64,000 nt of DNA from Hypericum androsaemum (GCA_963995505.1 OZ023184.1:17854228-17918227); one strand, 5' to 3'. Numbered from the stretch's first letter, positions 45,736 to 58,089 are shown. Notes: a model not told the origin generated them from the sequence alone. Program-made: numbers and translations.

Positions 45736-48318
45736 AGCTAAACCATCACCTTCCAGCATCTTCAACACCTCGGACATCTTCGGTCGATGAGACGGGTTAA
45801 ACTGGGTGCACAGAAGTGCTACCTTGACCATCTCTTCGAGCTCGATCCGATCGAAGTTGCCCTCGAGTTCCTTGTCCGCCATCATGTTCAGTTTCCTGTC
45901 TTCATGCAGCTTCTTTACCTGCAAGCAGAGGGGGGAATTTGTTCAGGAGGTTCAAGGAACGCGGAGGGAGAGTGCATTGTGAAGGATTCGAGTACCCAAT
46001 CGAGCATGATGCCTTTCTGGTTGGCTGCTCTTCCAAAGTCCAGCGCTTTCTGGCTTGTGATCAGCTCGAGAAGCAAGATTCCGAACCCGAAGACATCGGT
46101 CTTCTCTGATGACTGCCCTGTGCACAAGTATTCTGGAGCAATGTGGCCAACCGTTCCGCGCACTGCTGTGGTTACGTGGGAATCTCGGTGATCAAGGAGC
46201 TTTGCTAGCCCGAAATCTCCTACAACCGCTTCGAAATCCTCGTCCAGCAAAATGTTGGCTGCTTTGACATCTCGGTGAATGATTTTCGGGTCGCATTGCT
46301 CGTGCAAGTAAAGGAGGCCTCTTGCGGTACCTAAAGCTATCCTCTTTCTCCTTGTCCAGTCAAGCGTCGGGCGGCCACTGATATGATCTGTAATCCACAA
46401 CTGAAGAGTTAGTTTCATTAAGAAAGCCGTTGAAGGATCGAAGCTCGGTTAGTCAGGCTCGTCTTTCTAGTTACCTCTCAATCGAGAAGCGACACTTCCA
46501 TTCGGCATATAGGGGTAGACGAGAATTCTTTCGTTCTCGGTGGTGCAGAACCCGCAAAGCCTGAGAAGATTCCGGTGGACTGCTAAACTTATCGTCTCTA
46601 CTTCTGTCTGGAATTGGAGTTCACCGCCAATTGCATTGTAGTCCTTCAGCCTCTTGACAGCCACCAAACTACCATCATTTAAGCATCCCTTGTACACAAT
46701 GCCGAATCCACCTGTCCCTAGAATGTTTTTGGGGTTAAAATGATCGGTCGCTGCTCGGAGCTCCTTGAATGTGTATCTTCTTAAATGTCCCAAGCAAACC
46801 TCTGGGTCGTATTGGTCTGCTAAATAGTTAACGATACATCAAGAAGAGGATGAACGTGGAATGCAGGATCAAGAAGTACGACTAGATGCACATACTAACC
46901 GTTGACATCGAAGAATATTGGCCGGTTGCGTCTGTAGCGCCACCAGAAAAGCAATGCCATGGCAGCAATTACAAAAAAGGCAGCAGCTAAGCTCACTCCC
47001 AAATGAAGAGCAAAGTGGGTGCCATTCTTCGATTCCGATTGACCTTTCAGACCATCTGGTGATAGAGAAAGGGGCTCAGGGAAGACTGATGAACAATCAT
47101 TGTCAGTCTTTGGCCCGCACAAAAGGGGATTGCCTGTGACTCTAGAAATCGTACCACAAATACCAAACATTAACCAACTGTTCGTCCTCCGTGGATTAAG
47201 AAACATAAGGATGAGGTATATAATGGGCGAAGCTCACATGAAGGTCCTAGCTGATACTTTTGGCAAGGAACCACTCAGATTGTTGAATGAAAGGTCCCTA
47301 CAAATGCGATTAACAACAGTTGAGCGCCTTGCCAAGAAAGAAACCAAATATTGAATGGGGAAGTACTGCTTGCAAGCAACAATGCAGAGGGTGTAGATAG
47401 AGGCACATACACCAGAGTGAGACCCGGAATATTCGACAGAGATGACGGGCAGGGTCCAGTCAGACTGTTGTTGTTCAAGCGCCTAAACAGATCGAACATA
47501 AGAGATACAACTTGTAACAACACCGGAACAGAAATAGGCGGTCCTAACTCACAGATAACTCAAGTTTCTGAGGTCTCCCACGGGAGTTGGTATCCCTCCC
47601 GTAAACGTGTTGTTGGAGAGATCGAGCATCTGAAGCTTCTCCAACTTGCCAATTGTAGCCGGTATATTACCTGAAATTGCATTATTCTGCAACAACCTAC
47701 AAATACAAGCAAGCACTCTGATTAAACTCCGGCAGCCCGCGTTCCAGCTGCACTCAAAAGGCAGCACAAACAATGCGAAAACTGAAGGCTACCACTTACA
47801 CTGATTGCAGGTTGGTGAGGTTTCCGATTGCCGGAGATAAGGTTCCGGATAAGCTCTGGCTTGGAAGTTCCCTGCACACACAGAAGCAGAAACACTAATC
47901 CAATCCATTTCTCTTTGGTTTTTCAACCAATGCCGAAGATGAGAACAATCGAAAGACCGAAACAACAACTTACAGCGCGGAAACATATCCATCCGGGTTG
48001 CAAGTAACCATCCTCCAGCTGCAAGGATCCACAGAATTGATGTCCCAATTCTCCAGCACATTGTATGGATCATGTAAAGCCAGCTTTATGGCCCACAAGG
48101 CTACCACTGTTCAGACATATAACTTCAAAGATGAGTAAAACAATGAGTGGTCCAGAGAAATAGAAGCAATTTAGTACTTTCAAGAGTAGTTGCAAACTAA
48201 CTAATGACTAACCTTCATAGTTTATTCCAGAAGGAGAAAGAGTTGCACAAGAGACCTCCAAGAATGCAAAAACCAGAATCCCCACTCTCAAATAACCCAA
48301 CCACTTCTTCTTCTCCAT
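45601..48318 (-). CDS. NSP-interacting-kinase-type LRR receptor kinase, intact
   Basis: Ten exons on the minus strand: 48213-48318, 47974-48106, 47800-47871, 47553-47696, 47411-47482, 47238-47297, 46900-47141, 46475-46816, 45996-46387 and 45601-45918. All borders are GT/AG and phases agree, giving 626 aa, the usual NIK length. Signal peptide at residues 1-26. LRR N-cap with [10 protein letters not shown]. About five LRRs, in exons of 72, 144 and 72 nt that reflect the repeat period. Transmembrane segment about 242-263. Kinase: glycine loop GTGGFG at 310-315, K331, HRD 428-430, DFG 448-450, APEY. The C-terminus [10 protein letters not shown] is typical of NIK1-3. The family sits in the plasma membrane, in LRR-RLK subgroup II with the SERKs; known members act in antiviral translational control and immunity signalling. 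The function here is inferred only. A GA-rich leader and CT repeat lie upstream. Confidence 0.93.
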
Positions 48319-48672
48319 ACTGTTGGAGCGGAAAATTAGGACCCGTTCTCAAGTTCGTTCTCGACGTTCTACCAGAATTTTTCCCTCCACACAAAAGTTA
48401 CAATTACCACTTCCTCTTCACCACCCACCAAGCAAAGAATGGAACTTTCATCATTGCCATTAACTCCAGAGGAAACTAAAACCCTTCTTAGGTAGCAAAC
48501 TTGGTAAAGAAGGAAACTTTGCCACTAAACAAGAACCAGTTCAGTTCAAGTCTCCAACTTTAAGCCACCACCCAACTGGAACTTGAAGAGAATGAACCCA
48601 ATTGAGGATAAACAAGCAGAAATTTGAAACGTGTCAGAATTTTTTTCAATATTGATGCTTTGTTTGGTTACC

Positions 48673-48675
<3 letters not shown>

Positions 48676-48708
<33 letters not shown>
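48676..48708. repeat. (CT)n microsatellite upstream of the kinase
   Basis: Short pure CT run about 360 bp before the start codon, matching the longer run at 33705 in copy A. Confidence 0.9.
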
Positions 48709-49453
48709 CTCACCCTTCACAGTTTTCTTCCTCCTGCTCTTCCTCTTCACTGTGATTCTCCTACCAACAAATTATCTGCTTTCTTTTTCATTTTTTAGTT
48801 TTTTTAAAATGAAATTATTAAGTACACAGAAACACAGCTAGAAAACAAAAAGAGAGAAGAGCTAGCCAGCCAACCAGAAGCCAAGAACAAAGTGGCCAGA
48901 AGTAGACACAGGTACTAATGTCACAAACTCAGTTACATTAATACCACATTTTTATTTTTTTATACAAAAAATTATTAACCGATTAATTTATATTTGAGTC
49001 GTGCTCTTGTACAATCTTGTTTCTTTATCAAAAGTGGAGGTACATGAGGAGTAATTAATGTGACATTAATAATATGATTCCATTGAGTACTTTTGTGCTT
49101 TAACCTCAATGTACCAAATCAAATTCAGATTTGGTAGATCCAAATTCTTATTTAAATGCAGATCTGGTTCAGATTTTTCGTATTTTTTATATAATCAGAT
49201 TCATAAAAATTTATGAATCTAGATGTTATCATAAATGAAAAACCTTCTAGATATATGTCCTAAAACAAATTCCAATATCTTCATGGTACAAAGTAATTTT
49301 TTTTTAAAGGTTACAAAGTAATTTATAATCCAATATTCTTTTTTATTTCCAAAAATGTAATCATATGCCGTATACGAGACACGTAGATGCAGACTATAAA
49401 TAAATAATCATTATATAATTATTTGCAACTTCTTACAAATGCCAATTCTTTTA

Positions 49454-50700
49454 TTATAAAACCGAAAGGTATCAACTTATCTTGGATTTAACAAAAAATT
49501 TGGTCAACCTTCAACCTTGCCAATAAAATTGATACATGCTATTTAAAAATATATAAAATAAGACTAAATAATATTAGATTTAAAATAGGAAAAATATATA
49601 TTATAAAACTTGTACTACCAATTTGGAAACAAAATCATGGTATAATTCCCCTTTATAAAAGCTTGGCAATGGAAAGGCTTTACTTTAATTTTGATTTCAA
49701 TCAAAATTAAAGTGAAAAGTGAGAGAGAGAGAGAGTGTGTGTCATTGCAATTAGCAGGTCACGTGCTTGGATTGTCTTATGCTTTGTTGGCTTTTGGCTT
49801 GGAAACGAAATTCCATATTTAAAAGTAAATATAATAAAATTCTCCTAAAAAGCCTGTGTAGGTCCTGGGCCCACCAAGCATGATCATTGATGTCTACAAA
49901 GGATGTCTTGTAATCTTGTTCTACCAGAGAAGGTCCCCTACCTGCCTATCCTTGTATTAGTATAGAATTGTGGAAACGGATTCACGTCTAGACGTACATT
50001 TCTGGCCAGTACGGGTCTCGAGTTTTTATGGACTTTTCGATTGGTTTTTCTTAAAACCGGAGCTGATCCTAAGGTCCAAAATGAGGCAGGGCAAATTTGT
50101 CTTTTTATTCCATATCACAAACTTATCAGAATTGATTTCTTAGGCGCTGGATTGGAGAGAGGAGAAAATTTTTTCAAAATTAGAATTTTCTAATTTTTGC
50201 CCTAGAATCAATTTAGGCATTTGATAGGCTCATTAAATCCCCAAAAATCCCTCTCCGTCTTCATCCTTTTCGCTCGTTCTTCTTGGTTTAAGGGATTTCG
50301 TCGTCCATATTCACTCGGTCCCTTGAGGTTTGTTTATATTTCTCTTTTTGTTTACGAACATCGTTGCTTCGTCCCTCTTTTTGCTTTATAGAACTAACTA
50401 AGCTTCGATTTTCTTTCTTTCATGTATCTGTTTGGGCCTTGTTAGGTTCTTAACCAATTAATTTACCGTCGCAAGCTTCTCGGTTTTGCTCCCCTCTCCC
50501 CTTTGACCCGAGCTAAGCCATCCGGGTTGTTAGGAAGTTATTTGCTATTACTGGCTTAGCTCGTTAGGGATTTGTAAGAAGTTGTGAATAGATTCACGAC
50601 TTTTTTGTGGTTTATTGATTTTGTATGTTGATATTATTTACAAACTGCGTTTCACGGCTCATGCCTGTCTTGTTTACTGGGTTTTGTTGGATTTTTTATT
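49454..50700. other. No supported gene
   Basis: AT-rich at first. 50220-50640 is CT-rich and exon-like (possibly a 5' leader of the pseudogene that follows) but has no recognisable coding sequence. Confidence 0.45.
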
Positions 50701-50899
50701 TTTAGGTTTTGAGGTTTGGATTGGAATAGATTTAGGCTTTGGAGGATGCCGGACCATTTTATCATAACACGCAAACAATTTACTGATACCCATCGAACCA
50801 TATTATTAGAGGCTGTCAATCTATTTTTTCTTAGCATAACATACTATTTCGTCTGTTCTTTGATTGAAATCTTTTCCTTGTTTTGGTATGCATATAGAA

Positions 50900-52350
50900 A
50901 GAAGTCAAAGGTGTTGCGGGTGCCAAAGAGCGAATTGAGTTGATCAAGGAAGCTGATTTTGGCTACCTTCTTCAACTTACAGAGAAGGAAACGGCCAAAG
51001 GCGATGTTTGCTTTTGCTGAGAAGTGCAAGACACAAGAAGAACAAGTGCTTGTTACTCTTTTGTTTGTGAGCCAAAAGTACGGCCTCCCGTCTAGTGATC
51101 TTGATGTCAATATGTTATTTGTCGGAGGTGGTGTACTTAATTAGGATCTTGTAAGTCGAGGCAAGAGTTAGACTCTTTCTCCGTAAGACGAGATTGCTCT
51201 GTATTCAGTGCTTACGGGCTACAGCAATCGTTCCCAAGATACAACGACTTTCGGACTTCGAGTTTGTAGCACAACGACCCTCGAAGCTTCGGGCAAATCG
51301 TCGGATATTCAGAATTTTCTGAGAGAGGGAGAGAGAGCCTACAATTGGTAATGAATGCTTATGCAAGTTGTAGTGGGGTGAGATACAAATGAGGGGGAGA
51401 GGCCTATTTATAGGCGCTGGATGAGAGGGAGGCAGGCACTCCGAAGGGGCGCATTCATTCAGCCAGCAGGCTGGCTGGCTACGCTCGTGGCTCTTCGGTG
51501 GTATTCTGGATCCCTTCGACAGGCAGCCCTCCGCTCGTGTCCCTTCGGCAAACATCCGAGCACAGACACCTTTTCGCACTCCTTCGTGACTCTTATAGAG
51601 TTTTTTGAAATTTGCCAAGTGTACCACAAAATGCCCATTGCGACCAACGTCCAATACGCCATGCGCACACGCACACGCACGTGCGCGTACTCGTGCTCGA
51701 ATAGTGCGTAATTTTTGCAACGATCCGAGTTGGCTTTCCAGGTGGTCAACTAATTTCCTAGCTAACAAGGAGCTTCTCCTTATAAACAAGGAAAATCCTT
51801 GTTGTTTCCAATGTGGTAATGCACTTTTTATTTTCACTAATGGGCCTACCACTTAGGCTTTTCACTTTTGGGCCAAATGCATTAATTTTGCATTTATTCC
51901 AACACAATATTGATCTAAAAGTATTCAAGAAAGAAGACAGGGAGGAGAATTGCCGGGAGTTTCTGGGAAGGTATGGTTTGGCTCTGGAAAAACAGAAGCA
52001 TATTGACCATAAGGATGTGAGGGACATATTATTTGGTGTTCTTCCTGTTTTGGATGTTGATTAGGTTCAATATTATGTTCTCTATGGATTTGGTGTCTTC
52101 CTTGCCCCGCATACTTCGGAGATCATCAATGTGAAGTTACTTTCATACATTAACCCACTTTTCGAGACGAGGAAGTACAATTGGTGTAAGTATGTCGCAG
52201 AGTACTGCTGAGGCGGTTAAATATGGAGGCAATATCCAGTTGTTGGTGCAGTACCACAACCATATTGAACATATTGGTGCTGCTCGTGATGCCCAGAGCA
52301 TCCCTTCGTCCTCCAAACTGCAATGGGAATTGTTATCTGATAAAGAGGTG
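50900..52350 (+). pseudogene. Unidentified gene remnant split by an LTR
   Basis: After a possible acceptor (CATATAG at about 50899) the frames read AKERIELIKEADFGYLLQL, then with a shift FAEKCKTQEEQVLVTLL and GLPSSDLDVNMLF. Beyond the insertion the same frame resumes with DLKVFKKEDREENCREFLGR. Later pieces LLSYINPLFETRKYNWCKYV and GGNIQLLVQYHNHIEHIG resemble the plant mobile-domain or Ulp1-associated proteins that often travel with Mutator elements; I am not sure of this. Stops at several positions show it is dead. Confidence 0.45.
51150..51911 (-). mobile_element. Solo-LTR-like insertion in the pseudogene
   Basis: Flanked by GATCT (51145-51149 and 51912-51916). The pseudogene reading frame joins cleanly across it. 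Read on the minus strand the LTR would run TGTTGGAATAAATG ... GACTTACA, with TATA-like CTATAAATAGG at 51403-51413. Seven extra bases (CAATATT on the plus strand) separate the canonical CA end at 51904 from the right repeat. No internal retrotransposon sequence. Confidence 0.65.
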
Positions 52351-53659
52351 ATTCTTATATGTATTTTAAATTTAAAAAAAATTGAGTTCAAATCTCACAA
52401 CGAAAAATATATCATTTAAAATTATTTTAAAATAAAATTTGACGGTACTCAATTTTGGATATCCAAATTTTTAAAAAATTGGATATCTGAAACGATGTCG
52501 ATAAATATAGGGGAGGAATCCAAAAATAATAACCAAAATGCCTCATATATTCATTGAATAGGTTGATTTAGTTTGGGTCGGATTATATTTTATAGAGTTA
52601 TATTATAATATATGTTATTTATTTACGTGTTTGGTGATACCAATATTGTTTATTATAACAGAATTATTGGACATAAATTGGATGACTATCTCGTATTTTT
52701 GTATCCAATTATTTGAATTCGATTTAGTCTCAGTAGTTTTGCCTTAGATAGTTTCCTGCTGTGAAAATTATTAAAAGAACTGACCTTTAATAAATCAAGC
52801 CCGGCTGTTGGCTAATCATATTGACAATTTCATTTTTAGGTAAAAGTGTTTACTCCGTGAGCACTAACCTCGATCAGGTTTGGATGAGGGCCAACCACAC
52901 CAACCGGGCAACACAAAAAATGCATGCACGTTAAGGGCAAATTTATGTTGTGAAATATTAATTAGAAGTATTTTATGGAATACGAGATTATATAAATAAT
53001 GGTGATTCACCATATTACGGGTAATAGTATACCATTTACAAGTAGTGAAATTGTGTATCATATTGTGACAAATGGTGAAGGCATCACTCAATCTACTTCC
53101 AATGTGCACCTATCTCCTAATCCAATCGTGCTTAAAGCACAAGTCCCCTGTGACGTATGATATTGACATCTCTTATTTTTTTTCGCAGCCACGAGCGGAT
53201 AATGTGTTTTATTTTCTACCCTCCGGTTTGTGCAAGTTTCTAGAGGAAATGTTAATTAAAGCAAGAATCTATATTTAAATTCCAAAAAATCACCTAGTAT
53301 ATTGTTACAAATCCATATCAACTACATTACTACATATCAAGTTCTGATACACGTCCAGATATATAAGGACACCTAGCAAGAGTTATGACCATTATTGTTC
53401 AGGACAATCTGTAATATTCTTCTTGGTTGGTATTTAATGGTGTCGCTTGATACGGATACCCACTAAGACATTGCTTTTTTTCATAGTAAACCATATTGTA
53501 TAGTTGTATTAAAAAATGAACAGTGTCTTATAATAATTTTGAAAGTCTTTTTAAACCACTTTCTACTCTGTAATTCATTTAAATCAATTAATACTGAGAT
53601 GTATAAATTTTTTGAGTAACGACAAATTTTTATTAAAAATTGTGTCTAAATACGTCAGT
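52351..53659. other. No supported gene
   Basis: AT-rich; only short frames without recognisable features. Confidence 0.5.
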
Positions 53660-53668
53660 TAAATTTTT

Positions 53669-54808
53669 GAAAAAATTACGCTCAGATTTCTGTAGTTTGA
53701 CGTTCCTCCCTCTGGGGTCCCTGTATTTCCGAAATCGTTCCTGACGTGCCCGAAGTTTGGTTTTATAGACTCTCGGGTCCCTGGCTGACGTCATCAGCTC
53801 TTTTTTTCATTTTTGGTCATAGAAATGACCAAAATATCCTTAAACAAAAAAACTTACCTTCTTCAATCAATCTTGGACATCAAGAACACTAACAAAAAAA
53901 ATTTTAATTAACAAAAACCAAACCAAAAAATCAAATCAAAGAGTGTCGGGGAGTCCGTCATCCCCATCCCAATCCAAGTCCAAGAGTCTCGTCCTCGTCC
54001 TAGGTCTGCCAAAGATACGCGGTTGTTGGGAGATTTAGAGATTTAGGGTTTGGAAATTCGACGACCAAGGTTGGAAATACGCGGTCGTTCTCGGACGAAC
54101 TTTTGAAGACCGGATGTTGCTGCTCCATCATCGACGCGGCGAGTGGGATCGATGGGGACGGCGGTGGATTGCAGCGGCATCGAGCGGGTAGACGATGGGG
54201 ACTTGGGTCGTCGAGAATCCCCCAATAATCTTCTCCCACGTCGATAAACTAAGATGTGCTTCGATTAGGATACTATTGAAGGGATTAGCTTTGAAGGGTT
54301 CGTCGGATGGTGGGTGGGACTTCGGCTGCCACCTCACCTGGCCCTAACCGCCGACCCGCTTCTGCTCCGATTGTGAGGACGACCTAAAGGTTGAGACAAG
54401 CCTCGACGGGGCTGTGAGAAAGGGGCGAGCTTCGATAGGCGGCTACGAAGTGGAGACGGCAGCGAGTCCCTCTTTGGGTCTACGAACGACGGTTGGCGAC
54501 TGAGTGGTTGAGGGTGCAGTTCCTTCTTCGGATCTGGGCTGTGAGCAGTCGGGCTCGGTCGGATTTGATTTATTGATTAAGGTTGAGTTGTTGTTGTTTG
54601 AAGGTTGAAGATTATGGATTTTTTTATTTTTTGTTTAAGGGTATTTTGGTCATTTTCATGACTAAAAATGAAAAAAAGAGCCGATGACGTCAGCCAGGGA
54701 CTCGAGAGTCTATAAAACCAAACTTTGGGGATGTCAGGAACGATTTCAAAAATGCAGGGATCCCAGAGAGAGGATGCCAAACTACAGGGACCTGAGCATA
54801 ATTTTCCC
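53669..54808. mobile_element. Mutator-like element D, long TIR
   Basis: Left GAAAAAATTACGCTCAG, right inverse CTGAGCATAATTTTCCC. Perfect 9-bp target duplication TAAATTTTT (53660-53668 and 54809-54817). Arms of roughly 200 bp carry GGGTCCCTGGCTGACGTCAT on the left and its inverse on the right. The interior (53940-54560) is GC-richer with frames on both strands, probably captured sequence of unknown origin. No transposase. Confidence 0.85.
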
Positions 54809-55267
54809 TAAATTTTTTCACCCGACACATCTATTACCGTTGGATCTAAATACGTGTCTCCCCTCAAAAATACTTGTCAATTAAAAAAATGAATGGTGGT
54901 GTAGTAGTCCCATTCATGAACAGAAGCGTTCCCTATTATTCAATAAAGCTGATCATTCTTTAATGACATGCCTTGATGTGCTATAACATGCAGAATCCCG
55001 AAGCCCAAGGGTATTTTTGTCGCATTGGGAAGACTGAAATATTCCCTCTAAACTCCATCATTATTTGTGCAAACCAAATAATTAAATAATTATGTTTTAT
55101 AATGCCATTTACACATTGAATCCCATTCTAAAGTAAGAGAGAGAACAATTACCACTAACTCACTCGAGGCAAACGAGTAGGGTACTTTTGTCGCTTCGGA
55201 GAATGTAGCTACCTGGTGTTTATTTTTAACCTGAATATTACTTACGCTGTTTCCCAAATAATATTTT

Positions 55268-55655
55268 GGGCAAATTACCCTCACGTCCCTGAGGTTTGGT
55301 CACCCTCCCCCTAGGGTCCCTGGCTTTTGAAAAATGATTGTCCCGTCCCTAAGTTTTGATGATAATAGACTCTCAGGTCCCTGGCTGACGTCATCGGCTC
55401 TTTTTTTCATTTTTGGTCATGGAAATGACCAAAATACCCTTAACCAAAAATGAAAAGTTAAGGGTATTTTGGTCAAAAGTTAAGGATATTTTGGTCATTT
55501 CCATGATCAAAAATGAAAAAAAGAGTCGATGACATTAGCCAGGGACCTGAGAGTCTATTATCATCAAAACTTAGGGACGGGACAATCATTTTCCAAAAGC
55601 CAGGGACCCTAGGGGGAGGATGACCAAATCTCAGGGACGTGAGGGTAATTTATCA
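55268..55655. mobile_element. Mutator-like element E, 388-bp foldback form
   Basis: Left GGGCAAATTACCCTCACG, right inverse CGTGAGGGTAATTTATCA. Perfect 9-bp target duplication TAATATTTT (55259-55267 and 55656-55664). It is almost only two ~190-bp arms around a short centre with repeated AAGTTAAGG(G/A)TATTTTGGTC, so it is a cargo-free MITE form of the family. Confidence 0.85.
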
Positions 55656-56247
55656 TAATATTTTTCCCTAGCTCTATCGTTCATGTGGTATTACGGAGAC
55701 CGTTAGGTGATTAACGATTTTTTAGCCGTTCGTATTTTTACAAACACTTCTTCTTGTATCGATATTTTTTTGGTTAATACATGTATCGAGATTGAATAAT
55801 AAAAACGTTGGATGTTGTGAGTAATAATACATGTATCAATAGTTGTAGCGGTAGTCAGCACGATGAGAAATTACATGTTTCATTTATTAGGAGGTTAGGC
55901 TACGGATAAATTGTTATGACTGATTTATTTGTATTTTTTATCGTATTTATATAAGGGATTGAACCTACTATTTTAAAAAAAAATTGAGAGAGGCAAAGCC
56001 AGCCTTCACTTTAGGCTCGTGAGGTCCCCTCCTAGGTCAGTGGATCTTCAAAACAGATACGATGGTTCCATGTCCAATCTTGACCAGAAACTGTGGATAT
56101 CCCATCCATTGCCAAATTGTTTTCATACACCCAACAGTATATAATATCAATTGCCTAGAGATATTTTCCGGATATACGTAGTTGAACAGTATCCAATTTT
56201 ATTCGCGGGTGATTATTTCAATAGTATCTTATTTCAATTTTTTCTGA

Positions 56248-56990
56248 TTTTTTTTGAAAAGGTAGAATTATATTAATCAATAAGTTACGTACATGTATGC
56301 GTCAGGTGAAAACCCTCACACAAAAAGATGGAGAGAACACCTCGAAAAGGAACCCTTTATAACCCGTCCCAAAATAGGTCAAACTTGACAAGAGCAAGGG
56401 AAAAGGAAGAGAGATTTGCACAGCAATTCAGCAAGCAGAATTGCCAGGCAAAACTAACCGAGACAAAAAGGCCGAAACTCAAAAAGGACAAAATTAACCC
56501 AAAAAGGTCGAAACCCACCAGGAGCTTGCTGACCCTACACTATGATGTTTTGGAGTACCAAGAGGACATCTTGCTTGCAAAAAATATCTCTTGAGGAAAT
56601 TCTGCCAATCCATAGCATTCTTGAGGATGTTCGTGATGAGAGCACTCAGGTCAGGAGTGATTCCTTCGAAAATTACCTTATTTCTGAGAAGAGTCCCATA
56701 TAATAGAGGCGAAGATAGAGCACCAAATCCTTCTGTTAGCTTCGTTATTCTTTACAAGCTCCATCCAACTCGCAAGAAGCCCCGTCAAGCCATCTCCTGG
56801 AACTCAGGAAATACCAATTAACCTGTTGAAGTAATTCTACACTTGACGAGCGAATGGGCAGCCCGAGAATAGATAACCGACGGTCTCAGTAGAACGGGGT
56901 GGGACCGTGGAGGAGGCAGCGCATAAAATACATATGTTATTGTTGTTGGGTGCCTAAAGATATCTCTGACGTAAATGGCTATATGCTACT
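56248..56990 (-). mobile_element. LINE 3' fragment
   Basis: On the minus strand a broken zf-RVT-like reading (ETVGYLFSGCPFARQV near 56830-56880) is followed by a typical 3' end: TATTGATTAATATAATTC, then CTTTTC and a run of eight A (56248-56255). The 5' part is missing. Confidence 0.6.
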
Positions 56991-57860
56991 AACTTTCTGT
57001 TGACCAATTCGAAAAAGAAATTCCAAATACTTTAGTCAAAAAAAGAGAAAAATGATGTCTATACGGGTCCAATTTCACACAACCCAAGGTGATAGGAGTG
57101 GAATTTTGACGAAATAATACCGAAATTAATGTACTTTCTTTAAATACAACCCTATTATTTTCGACTTTGAATTTAAGATATTGACCAAAATTCATAAAAT
57201 ATATGGTGATTTATGAGGTCAGAAAATAAATAATATTAGAAAATTGTGATCCAGATATGAAGTAGGCAAAATAAATTTAATATTCTATGTAGTTGAGATT
57301 ATCCGGTACTCCCATACTATATATTCTATTTAACTCGATTACAAATAACATAAAAACTATGGTAAAATATTCTTAGGACTTCAGATTTTGACATATTTGC
57401 TTTTTACCTCTTGGCAAACGTCACTGCAATTTAGTTTTATTATATTCTCGCATTCCTCGCTCATGTAATTAATTATTTTTTTCTTACTTTATAACTGAAA
57501 TGACTGTTATATCCTTGTTATAATCAACCAAAATCTCCAATCATCTTCTTCGATCATTTTTTCGACGAACGCTAACTCCAATCATCATCTCTTGCCCGGT
57601 CATTTTTCATGTTACAACCAAAATCAATTCAATCCATCTCTCTCTGACTCCATTCTTCCTCCTCCTCTTCGTCCCTCTCTCCTTCCCTCCACCTTACCCA
57701 TTAAAGCAAACGATTGACAGAGATTCACCAACTCCACGGCAACACAACATTCCCGTTCCCTATGTCCTTAGGGTAAAGGCCGGGTGCTCCTCATCGATTA
57801 AATAAAGTTTCGTCATATTGGTTTAAATTAAGTTTGCCCTAACTTGGCGATTTTCTTTAA
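56991..57860. other. No supported gene
   Basis: AT-rich then CT-rich sequence (57540-57720) resembling a leader; no coding similarity. Confidence 0.4.
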
Positions 57861-57879
57861 AATAATCACGATTGAACAT

Positions 57880-57970
57880 GCTGCAGTTGACAACGCGGCG
57901 ACGCTCTCCCTGAAGTACGTGGCGATGGCGTCCATTCTTGTAGCCGACGACTCGGGGAGGACTACCTAGA
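57880..57970 (+). pseudogene. Possible ZIP metal transporter fragment
   Basis: Frame DNAATLSLKYVAMASILVAD resembles the first membrane helix of plant ZIP transporters (DNAAALxLKxVAMxSILxAG). It lasts only ~30 codons and runs into stops; no further helices follow. Confidence 0.35.
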
Positions 57971-58089
57971 GTGCTCCCTTGTCTCTGGACTCTGGTGGTG
58001 GCCAGCGTCGGGTCACCTTTGAGCCGCGGCTTCTTTCTTCTCCCTTGGATGCGGTTGGTCGAGCAGCTCCAGCGGCTTGATATAGGAGT

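Larger units (their letters stand above)
44884..49453. repeat. Segmental duplication, copy B (uninterrupted)
   Basis: Matches 28838-38499 in the same orientation. It lacks the two large insertions of copy A and keeps blocks deleted there. The left edge abuts LINE sequence ending GGCGAG, a string also present at the copy A edge. Confidence 0.9.

Noticed and set aside
45787..46191. Plus-strand frame of 134 codons
   Set aside because: Antisense of kinase exons 9 and 10.
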